A stretch of DNA of 64,000 nt from Bacteroidota bacterium. Lineage in GTDB: Bacteria > Bacteroidota > Bacteroidia > Bacteroidales > Lentimicrobiaceae. Below, piece by piece: positions 1-7,271 of the stretch. Each line of letters begins with the position of its first letter. Position 1 is the stretch's first letter. The translations under genes and the position numbers were made by a program. The stretch covers positions 62,001 to 126,000 of the forward strand of contig WSXU01000009.1 in NCBI GenBank assembly GCA_009773455.1. The letters run 5' to 3'. The notes beneath the pieces were generated by a model. It searched no databases. It was not told where the DNA came from and saw only the letters and a program-made list of their open reading frames with translations.

Positions 1-565
1 CAGAACCGGAACTGTCCTCACCGAAGCTTTCATCGATTCGCTCAAAACTGTTCCCGAGAAGGAAGCCGCACATGCCCTTAACCGACGCACAGAGTTCAGG
101 GTACTGAGCAAGGATTTTGTACCCAAGCCCAAAAACCAGCAGGTTGACCAAAAAGTTGAGATCCGCATCAACCCTGAAGAAAACATAGTAACACTTGAAA
201 CCGGCAAGGGTAATTCCACTATGATTCCATGTATCATGAATGGTTACACAGTGAAGGTGATGTATGACAGGAATGACCGGGGACTTATCTTCTCCCTGGC
301 CGAAGCCCAGCGACTGCTTCAGGCCGGTGCCATCACCAAGGATGACTTTATCGGAGATGCCAGTGTGGTTCTTGCAGAGGGGTCGATCGCCGACAAGGCG
401 GTATTCAGGATCAGGGAGATGAGGATCGGGCAACGGACCGCCACCAATGTGGAAGCAACAGTATCGCACAAGATCACCGAAGGGGCAATCATGGGTGAAA
501 GCACCATCAGCATGCTGGGCCGCTTCAAACTTGATGAAAACAACAAGAAGTTAATATTCAACTAG
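1..565 (+). CDS. OmpA-family protein, C-terminal part, with degenerate retropepsin-like domain (5'-truncated by window)
   Basis: The reading frame is open from base 2 to the stop at 563-565, so the window holds only the C-terminal ~187 residues. The first part ends in the NRRTEFRV signature that closes an OmpA/MotB peptidoglycan-binding domain. A linker follows, then a ~110-residue segment that resembles clan AA (retropepsin-like) aspartyl proteases of bacteria: a leading IPC.MNG strand, a YDR segment, SLAEAQ, DASVVLAEGS and a closing MGESTISMLGRF. Where an active enzyme has D-T/S-G, this protein reads D-R-N, so only the Asp is kept and proteolytic activity is doubtful. Location is probably outer membrane/periplasm. 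The upstream domains and true start lie outside the window. Confidence 0.72.
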   Translation, partial: RTGTVLTEAFIDSLKTVPEKEAAHALNRRTEFRVLSKDFVPKPKNQQVDQKVEIRINPEENIVTLETGKGNSTMIPCIMNGYTVKVMYDRNDRGLIFSLAEAQRLLQAGAITKDDFIGDASVVLAEGSIADKAVFRIREMRIGQRTATNVEATVSHKITEGAIMGESTISMLGRFKLDENNKKLIFN

Positions 566-574
566 ATACCTGAT

Positions 575-603
575 GTCGGCTGCCTGGGCAGCCGACTCTT
601 TTT
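575..603 (+). terminator. Rho-independent terminator after the OmpA-type gene
   Basis: A GTCGGCTGC / GCAGCCGAC stem with a four-base loop is followed by TCTTTTTT, ten bases after the OmpA-type stop codon and before purM. Confidence 0.85.
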
Positions 604-630
604 TATCCATACAGCAAATAAAAGATCACC

Positions 631-1803
631 ATGCCGCAGGAATCAAGGTACATCCGCCGGGGCGTTTCAGCAGGAAAAGAAGATGTGCACAAGGCCATCA
701 GCCGGATCGACAAAGGGTTGTTCCCAAAAGCCTTCTGCAAAATCGTTCCCGATCTTCTGGGTGGTGACCCCGATTGGTGCAACATCATGCATGCCGACGG
801 AGCGGGTACAAAATCGTCGCTCGCCTACCTCTACTGGAAAGAAACCGGCGACCTCAGTGTATGGAAAGGCATAGCGCAGGATGCCATCGTGATGAATACT
901 GACGACCTTCTCTGTGTCGGAATTACCGACAATATCCTGATATCCTCCACCATAGGCAGGAACAAGAACCTTATCCCGGGGGAGGTGATCTCAGAAATCA
1001 TCAGCGGCACCGAGGAGTTTCTTGAAGAAATGCGGTCGTATGGCATCGGAATATACTCCACCGGTGGCGAAACAGCCGATGTGGGCGACCTGGTGCGCAC
1101 CATCATTGTCGATTCCACTGTAGCCGCTCGTATCCACCGCGAACGGGTGATCTCAAACCACAATATCCGGGTGGGGGATGTCATTGTAGGGCTTGCCTCT
1201 TTCGGGCAGTCGAAATACGAAAAATTTTACAACGGGGGCATGGGAAGCAATGGCCTGACTTCAGCCAGGCACGATGTGTTTGCCAACCTTTACGCATCAG
1301 CCTATCCTGAAAGTCTTGACCCGTCAATGCCTACCGACCTTGCCTACAGCGGTAAACTCAGACTCACCGACCCTTCACCTGTTGATGGCGTGGATACCGG
1401 TAAGCTGGTGCTCTCCCCTACCCGCACCTACGCCCCGGTAATCAAACAGATTCTTGAAAATTACCGTGACCACATCCACGGCATGGTGCACTGCTCCGGC
1501 GGCGCCCAGACCAAGGTGCTGCATTTTGTTGATAACCTGCACATCATCAAGGACAACCTGTTTGAAACTCCTCCCCTTTTCCGGATGATACAGGAACAAT
1601 CCGGCACTTCATGGGAAGAGATGTATAAGGTATTCAATATGGGTCACCGGATGGAGTTGTATGTACCCGAAGGCGTCGCCGGTGAGCTGATTTCAATTTC
1701 CGAAAACTTTGGGATTGAAGCCCGTGTGGTGGGGCGCTGTTTGCCATGTGAACAGAAAAGGCTCACCATTGTTTCCCCTGCCGGGACGTTTGAATATCGG
1801 TAG
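631..1803 (+). CDS. purM: Phosphoribosylformylglycinamidine cyclo-ligase (AIR synthase)
   Basis: PurM closes the imidazole ring, converting FGAM plus ATP to AIR in cytosolic purine synthesis. The 390-residue product has the family features: an N-terminal DADGAGTKS-type substrate segment (HADGAGTKSSLAY near residue 52), a QDAIVMNTDDLLCVG metal/ATP region, GGETADVGDLV near residue 150, and the SARHDV and HCSGGAQTK segments in the second half. The length fits the long PurM form usual in Bacteroidota (close to 390) rather than the ~345 residues of enterobacteria. The start at 631 follows a terminator, so the gene is probably transcribed alone. It is followed by a long gene-free stretch. Function is confident from motifs. 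Confidence 0.93.
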   Translation: MPQESRYIRRGVSAGKEDVHKAISRIDKGLFPKAFCKIVPDLLGGDPDWCNIMHADGAGTKSSLAYLYWKETGDLSVWKGIAQDAIVMNTDDLLCVGITDNILISSTIGRNKNLIPGEVISEIISGTEEFLEEMRSYGIGIYSTGGETADVGDLVRTIIVDSTVAARIHRERVISNHNIRVGDVIVGLASFGQSKYEKFYNGGMGSNGLTSARHDVFANLYASAYPESLDPSMPTDLAYSGKLRLTDPSPVDGVDTGKLVLSPTRTYAPVIKQILENYRDHIHGMVHCSGGAQTKVLHFVDNLHIIKDNLFETPPLFRMIQEQSGTSWEEMYKVFNMGHRMELYVPEGVAGELISISENFGIEARVVGRCLPCEQKRLTIVSPAGTFEYR

Positions 1804-2372
1804 CCGCTCCAATACCGGGCAAACCTTCTCATGGCTGCAGCAGTATATGGATAAACGCTATCGGACACATTGTTAAAAGGAGAAAGATTGTACATTTATT
1901 AAAATTGTGCTGACCGAAAAGAGATATTTTCAAAAGTGCCTGCCAGCCCCAGCCTCCACCGCTAGACACAACAAATAGTGAATAGTTTAATTAAAAAGCA
2001 CCAAATCACAACTAAAAAATGGGCTGCACTTAACAAGGGCAGCCGCAGCACAACCCTGCCAATAGTTTGAAAAGCAGAACGCAGGTTTGAGAATATACTC
2101 TTTTAGGTTCAAAGGATCATCCCATACAAAGCCCGGATTGCATTAAAAAGGGCCTTAAATGGTATATTTTTATGATTGGAGAGCGATTTGGCATGAATTC
2201 GCGCCTTTGTGATTTTTTTCATTTCTGTTTTGTTTTGTATTTTTATCACAGATATACATAAATAGTTTTTCTTGCTTTTCTGGAACAATTTCCGGGTGAT
2301 TTCACTATACAGAGAACGGTTAAATAAATTGCAGATCGCGGCATTTGAAGTATCATAAATAAATCAAACACC
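1804..2372. other. Intergenic stretch without recognisable gene
   Basis: AT-rich sequence between purM and the small lipoprotein gene. Reading frames here are short and show no family motif. I see no strong terminator behind purM, no tRNA and no tandem repeat. It presumably contains the promoter of the lipoprotein gene, but no clear TTG...TAnnTTTG pair stands out. Confidence 0.5.
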
Positions 2373-2765
2373 ATGAAAAACCTCAAAGTTTTTACTTTCC
2401 TGCTTATTGTTATGATTTACTTACCATCCTGTTTGGGCCTGGATGAAGTTGTTTACAAACAAAGTGTGCGGGTAAGATTGAAAAACAACACCAACAACAC
2501 AATCAATCTCTGGGTTGAAGGCGAATCAATGAACGCCGCAAATCTGGTTGAACCACAGGCAATTCGCGAAAGTGTTATCACTATTTCATTTAATGTTACA
2601 AATGATGAATTTGCCAATCCTGCAAGATTTTCAGTTAATGCAGGATTTAACGGTGAAGCGATTCAATCCACCATCTGCACTATTGATTACGACCCTACTT
2701 ATAATAAACAGGAAAGAATTTATCCTGTTCAGTTCAACTCAGACGGGGCATTCTCGGGGTTTTGA
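2373..2765 (+). CDS. Small lipoprotein of unknown function
   Basis: The 130-residue product starts with MKNLK and a hydrophobic stretch ending in YLPSC, a lipobox with Cys20 as the expected lipidated residue, so it is most likely exported and anchored in a membrane. The mature part is rich in Asn/Thr and predicted beta structure (VRVRLKNNTNNTINLWVEG), without a family I recognise. The start ATG at 2373 is the only one giving a complete signal sequence. It stands alone between two gene-free stretches. No function can be given. Confidence 0.65.
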   Translation: MKNLKVFTFLLIVMIYLPSCLGLDEVVYKQSVRVRLKNNTNNTINLWVEGESMNAANLVEPQAIRESVITISFNVTNDEFANPARFSVNAGFNGEAIQSTICTIDYDPTYNKQERIYPVQFNSDGAFSGF

Positions 2766-3683
2766 TCTTCAGGCATAGTCTCTGAAAGCATATAGTCACC
2801 TATTTTGAAGTCCGGAATTCCGGCTTTAGTGCGTCAGTCATGCAAAAAGGTGCGATATTATGATTGCATCGACACGATAAAATTCGAAGATAAAGGCAAT
2901 ATTGAAATTAGCTTGCCCCGGGAATTCTATTTTACGAAAGTGGCCGGGTGTCGGAGATCGGAGAACAGAATTCAGAGAAATTATGTAAGATGTTAAAATG
3001 CACCATGTTAAAAATGACAAGTAAGTTGGTCATCCCTTATCCCTGATCCCCTGACCAATCCGAAATGTTGTAATCCATCAGAAATCAGAAGCCGGAAGTC
3101 AAAATTCACCGGTAAGATGTTGGAAGCAGGAGGTAATCCAGAACCTGAGCGAAGATGGGCCCGCAAAAGGTAAATCTGCTGTACTGCATGTCTGACAGGC
3201 CTAATACATTTGACCGATAAATATCGTTTGCTGGTCAGGCGGGCAAATCCGCTGAACTGTCAATCTAATGATCTGCTGATCCGGAACCATGACTGCCCGC
3301 CTAGATATCACAGCAGGCTATGCCTGGTCTCAATGCCATAGTACCTGTTCATCCATTCACATTTACAGGTGTGTGCCAACCGGTACCGTTAACCTTAAAC
3401 ACAATTTCCGCATTTGATCTGTATATCCGGGTGACTAAATTGTCCAGATCAAATCTATGATTACCCTAAGGTTTCATGATATTCTGCGAAGCCAGGCTAA
3501 AGCTATTTACAAAGGTGTTCGCCGCAAAACACAGAGCCAGCTTAATTTCTCTTCTTTGACCCGGAAGTGTAGCCAGACAAAATTACCGGGAATCTATTCA
3601 TTTCAATCTTTGCGGCTTTGCGCGAAAACATAAACACCAACCTCTACATTTATCTTCAGGCCATTGTCAAGTTCGTGAAGGTT
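2766..3683. other. Gene-free region of about 0.9 kb with decayed-looking sequence
   Basis: No open frame here is convincing; a 63-codon frame at 2805-2996 has no motif. Two segments, near 3516-3530 (TTCGCCGCAAAACAC) and 3608-3629 (TTTGCGGCTTTGCGCGAAAA), are in rough inverted orientation to each other and look like parts of an intergenic repeat. Mixed composition and lack of frames suggest decayed sequence. The stretch ends in a heptamer array. Confidence 0.45.
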
Positions 3684-3735
3684 AATCCAAAATCAAAAAT
3701 CGGAAATCCGAAATCTGAATTCCGAAATCCGAAAT
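3684..3735. repeat. Degenerate heptanucleotide tandem repeat, AATCCGA type
   Basis: Seven consecutive 7-base units are in register: AATCCAA, AATCAAA, AATCGGA, AATCCGA, AATCTGA, ATTCCGA, AATCCGA. The array ends four bases before the prfA -7 box, so it occupies the place of the -33 region. Confidence 0.85.
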
Positions 3736-3739
3736 ATCT

Positions 3740-3747
3740 TACCTTTG
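3740..3747 (+). promoter_or_regulatory. Bacteroidota -7 promoter box for prfA
   Basis: TACCTTTG fits the TAnnTTTG consensus and lies 20 bases before the prfA start. The expected -33 TTTG is not present; that position falls inside the heptamer array. Confidence 0.6.
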
Positions 3748-3767
3748 CACCCTCTAAATAAATAAAC

Positions 3768-4808
3768 ATGCTCGATAAGCTTGAAGCCATATATCAACGA
3801 TACCTGGATATTGAAAAACAGATGAACGACCCGTCGGTAATGGCCGACATGAAGTCATACATCAAACTCAGCAAGGACTACAAGGAGCTGCAACCCATCA
3901 TTGCGGCCTACAAGGAATATGAAACGGTGGTTAAAAACATTGAATCGGCGAAAGACATTCTTTATCAGGAAAAAGACGAGGACTTCAGGGCAATGGCCAA
4001 AGAAGAACTGACCCAGCTCACCGAAACACGCGAAAAAATGGAAGAAGACATCAGGTTGATGCTGATTCCGGCTGATCCGCAGGACGGCAAGAATGCGGTG
4101 GTGGAGATCAGGGCTGGTTCAGGAGGCGACGAGGCAAGTATCTTCGCCGGAGACCTTTACCGGATGTACACCAAATACTGTGAAACCAAGGGATGGAAGA
4201 TCGACCTGGTCGATTTTACAGAGGGAACCGTGGGCGGTTACAAGGAAATTATTATCAACATATCGGGTGAAAATGTTTACGGTTTACGTGTCCCCCAGAC
4301 AGAAACCCAGGGCCGTGTACACACCTCTGCCGCCTCGGTGGTGGTGCTGCCCGAAGCCGATGAATTCGACATTGACCTGAAACAGAGTGATATCCGCAAA
4401 GACACTTACTGCTCTTCTGGACCAGGCGGGCAATCGGTAAATACCACCTATTCTGCCGTTAGGCTTACGCACATACCCACAGGAATTACAGTAGCCATGC
4501 AGGATCAGAAGTCACAGATGAAAAACTTCGATAAGGCCATGACCATCCTGCGTACCAGACTGTTTGAACTTGAATATCAGAAATACCTCGATGATATTTC
4601 AAAGAAACGAAAGACAATGGTTTCAACCGGTGACCGGTCAGCCAAGATACGCACGTACAATTACCCTCAGAGCCGGATTACCGATCACAGAATCAACATG
4701 ACAGTCTACAACCTTCAGGTATTTATGGATGGTGACATTCAGGATATGATTGATGCCCTGCAGCTTGCCGAAAACGCCGAAAGGCTGAAGGAAGCCGTTA
4801 GTTATTGA
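3768..4808 (+). CDS. prfA: Peptide chain release factor 1, with an apparent 11-residue internal deletion
   Basis: RF1 recognises UAA and UAG stop codons on the ribosome and triggers release of the finished protein. The product has 346 residues. The catalytic GGQ is intact in SSGPGGQSVNTTYSAVRLTH, and the codon-recognition PxT tripeptide is read as PQT in RVPQTETQGRVHTSAAS. Just before it, however, the near-invariant block xLKxESGxHRVQ that normally joins VYG to RVP is missing: the protein runs ENVYG-L-RVPQT. Restoring 11 residues would give ~357, the usual length. The gap is in frame. An error in the assembled sequence and a true deletion cannot be told apart here. Its promoter box is at 3740; pyrF follows after 64 bases on the same strand. 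Confidence 0.9.
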   Translation: MLDKLEAIYQRYLDIEKQMNDPSVMADMKSYIKLSKDYKELQPIIAAYKEYETVVKNIESAKDILYQEKDEDFRAMAKEELTQLTETREKMEEDIRLMLIPADPQDGKNAVVEIRAGSGGDEASIFAGDLYRMYTKYCETKGWKIDLVDFTEGTVGGYKEIIINISGENVYGLRVPQTETQGRVHTSAASVVVLPEADEFDIDLKQSDIRKDTYCSSGPGGQSVNTTYSAVRLTHIPTGITVAMQDQKSQMKNFDKAMTILRTRLFELEYQKYLDDISKKRKTMVSTGDRSAKIRTYNYPQSRITDHRINMTVYNLQVFMDGDIQDMIDALQLAENAERLKEAVSY

Positions 4809-4872
4809 TTTCAATACTCAGGGCTTATAATTTCTGATGGACTGTTTAAGAAACAAGTAATTTTCAATTCGG

Positions 4873-5715
4873 ATGAACAGGGAACAACTCACAGGATTAA
4901 TCAGGCAGAAACGCTCTTTCCTCTGCGTAGGGCTCGACAGCGACATTAGCAAAATACCCGCGCATTTACTTGAGTCAGACGACCCGGTGTTTGAGTTCAA
5001 CCGGCAGATCATTGATGCTACACTGGATTTCACAGTAGCCTACAAACCCAACCTTGCCTTTTATGAATCGCGCGGACTGGAGGGTATGCAAAGCCTTTAC
5101 CGGACCATGCAATACCTTTCGGAATTCCGGGATCAGGCATTTACCATCGCCGATGCAAAACGCGGAGATATCGGAAACACTTCTACCCAGTATGCCCGGT
5201 CATTCTTTGATGAGACTTCATCGGGTTTCAGCTTCGACGCGGTGACTGTCGCGCCTTATATGGGAGAGGATTCAGTTGGTCCCTTTCTGAAATTTGAAGA
5301 CAAATGGGTAATATTGCTCGCGCTCACATCAAACAAGGGCGCATTTGATTTTCAGCTGACTGAAGACAGCAATGGCACACCATTGTATGCCAGGGTCCTT
5401 GAAACTTCAATGCAATGGGGAAATACCGGCAACCTGATGTATGTTGTTGGTGCAACCAGGGCCGATATGCTTGCCGGTGTCAGAAAAATCATTCCGGACC
5501 ACTTTCTGCTTGTTCCGGGCGTTGGAGCACAGGGAGGCAGCCTGAAGGAAGTGGCGCACTATGGTATGAACTCCGGTTGTGGATTGCTGGTAAACGCCTC
5601 ACGCAGTATTATTTTTGCATCTGCCGGAAAAGATTTTGCTGAAAAAGCCCGGGCAGAAGCAAAGCTGATGCAGACTGAGATGGAAATGCTTATGAAAGAA
5701 AAAGGGATCATTTGA
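4873..5715 (+). CDS. pyrF: Orotidine 5'-phosphate decarboxylase
   Basis: PyrF decarboxylates OMP to UMP, the last step of de novo pyrimidine synthesis. The 280-residue product belongs to the long (type 2) form: FLCVGLDSD at the N-terminus, [10 protein letters not shown], the catalytic [10 protein letters not shown] near residue 98, [10 protein letters not shown], and the phosphate-binding PGVGAQGG near residue 216. The start at 4873 places residues MNREQL directly before the conserved core. It lies 64 bases behind prfA and may share its transcript. A strong hairpin terminator follows within 20 bases. Function is confident. Confidence 0.93.
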   Translation: MNREQLTGLIRQKRSFLCVGLDSDISKIPAHLLESDDPVFEFNRQIIDATLDFTVAYKPNLAFYESRGLEGMQSLYRTMQYLSEFRDQAFTIADAKRGDIGNTSTQYARSFFDETSSGFSFDAVTVAPYMGEDSVGPFLKFEDKWVILLALTSNKGAFDFQLTEDSNGTPLYARVLETSMQWGNTGNLMYVVGATRADMLAGVRKIIPDHFLLVPGVGAQGGSLKEVAHYGMNSGCGLLVNASRSIIFASAGKDFAEKARAEAKLMQTEMEMLMKEKGII

Positions 5716-5730
5716 TTCTGTGACACTTCA

Positions 5731-5768
5731 AAAAGGAAAAGGTTGCCTTTGGGCAACCTTTTCCTTTT
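5731..5768. terminator. Bidirectional terminator between pyrF and ilvE
   Basis: AAAAGGAAAAGGTTGCC pairs perfectly with GGCAACCTTTTCCTTTT around a TTTG-type loop. With A-rich and T-rich flanks it can end transcription from both converging genes. Confidence 0.88.
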
Positions 5769-5782
5769 ATGTCCGTGAAGAA

Positions 5783-6802
5783 TTATTCAATGATATGGTT
5801 CCAGTTGAACACATCCGGTTCATCGCCAAACTGTATGGCCTGAAGTCTTTTGTACAACTTTGTGGAAACAGGCCCGGCTGATCCGTCTTTACAGTAACTG
5901 TAGACTTCTCCGGTAACATGATCAACGATCTTGCATATAGGAGAAATTACAGCGGCTGTACCACAGGCTCCTGCTTCATCAAACTCGGCAAGCTCTTCGA
6001 CCGGAACAGGCCTTACCTCAACTTCCATGCCCATTTCTCGGGCCAGATCCATCAGACTCTTGTTGGTAATGGATGGCAGAATGGAATCAGATTTTGGGGT
6101 GATGTATTTATTGCCTTTAATCCCAAAGAAATTGGCAGGACCGGCTTCATCGATATACTTCTTTTCTTTCGCATCGAGAAAGATGGCCGCAGCAAAACCA
6201 TTGGCGTGGGCTTCTTCGCCAGCACTCAGACTGGCAGCATAGTTACCGCCGACTTTAAACCTGCCGGTACCGTTGGGAGCTGCCCTGTCGTGATCGCGGG
6301 CAATCTGCATGGCAACAGGCTTGAAACCCTCTTTAAAGTAAGGGCCAACCGGTGTAACAAATACCATAAACAGGTATTCATCCGAAGGTTTGACACCAAC
6401 CCTTGCCCCACTTCCGATTAGCAAAGGCCTAAGATACAGGGATGCCCCGGTACCATAAGGCGGAATGTAACTTTCGTTCATTTTGACAGCGGTGACGATC
6501 GCCTTAAGAAACAGTTCATGAGGCACAACGGCCATCATAACACCATTGGCAGAACTCTCCATTCGTTTGGCGTTCTCTTCCCAGCGGAAAACCCTGATTT
6601 TTCCATCCCTGCCCCTGAAAGCCTTCATTCCTTCAAAGGCTTCCTGCCCGTAATGAAGTGAAGATGCAGCCATATGCAGGCTGATGTACTCGGAGGAAGA
6701 AATTTCGAGTTCCCCCCATTTGCCATCCCTGTAGTAACACCTGACATTGTAGTCAGTCTTCACGTACCCGAAAGGTAAGTGGCTCCAGTCAAGATTCAAC
6801 AT
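5783..6802 (-). CDS. ilvE: Branched-chain amino acid aminotransferase
   Basis: This PLP enzyme of fold type IV transfers the amino group between glutamate and the keto acids of leucine, isoleucine and valine. The 339-residue product has the BCAT features in order: SLHYGQEAFEGMKAFRG near residue 50, the segment with two arginines in LRPLLIGSGARVGV, the PLP lysine in GRFKVGGNYAASL near residue 184, and EAGPANFFG followed by the GTAAVISPI loop near the C-terminus. The start at 6802 gives the usual N-terminal MLNLDWSHLPFGYVKTDYN. It converges on pyrF and shares the terminator between them. No other branched-chain biosynthesis gene is nearby, so it is probably transcribed alone. Confidence 0.92.
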   Translation of the reverse strand: MLNLDWSHLPFGYVKTDYNVRCYYRDGKWGELEISSSEYISLHMAASSLHYGQEAFEGMKAFRGRDGKIRVFRWEENAKRMESSANGVMMAVVPHELFLKAIVTAVKMNESYIPPYGTGASLYLRPLLIGSGARVGVKPSDEYLFMVFVTPVGPYFKEGFKPVAMQIARDHDRAAPNGTGRFKVGGNYAASLSAGEEAHANGFAAAIFLDAKEKKYIDEAGPANFFGIKGNKYITPKSDSILPSITNKSLMDLAREMGMEVEVRPVPVEELAEFDEAGACGTAAVISPICKIVDHVTGEVYSYCKDGSAGPVSTKLYKRLQAIQFGDEPDVFNWNHIIE

Positions 6803-7271
6803 ATCAATATATTTTAAGCGGTTCGTAAATGCACCCTTATAGGGGGCTAAAATAGAAATATTCCCAAAATTGGCAATGAAAAAACAAAATAATAAAAAGC
6901 AGATAAAAGTATATATACCCCTCTGATATACAGATATTTAGATATATAAAACATTCTATCAATCCTGAGGCTCCCTGCCTTTCAGGGAGAATGCCGGCCA
7001 TTGAGCCCGGATTATAAGATGAAACTGTTTTATAAGGCTGATGTATGTATCCGGTAATGAGAATTCACGCGACCTGGTTCAGGGCAAAACCATTCCCTGC
7101 ACCCATGTGAATACAATACGGCAACACAGACTGAAAATCTTCTCTATAACCAGAATTGAAATAAAAATTCATTATCTTTAATCAGTTAATTCTGCTTCTA
7201 TTACCCCTTACTGTTTACAGATAGAATAAATTAGTTTAACCGTTTAAAATCCAACCACACAGGTCACATTT
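6803..7271. other. Intergenic region between divergent ilvE and hybrid kinase
   Basis: About 470 bases hold the promoters of two divergent genes. I see no leader peptide, no T-box and no clear riboswitch in front of ilvE. A small stem around GGCTCCCTGCC / CAGGGA near 6970-6990 is too weak to interpret. Confidence 0.4.

Noticed and set aside
2805-2996. 63-codon open frame after the small lipoprotein gene
   Set aside because: No motif, no clear ribosome-binding site and a decayed-looking neighbourhood; not supported as a gene.
5783-7271. Amino-acid-responsive leader (attenuator or T-box) in front of ilvE
   Set aside because: No leader peptide rich in branched-chain codons and no T-box motif could be found in the upstream 470 bases.
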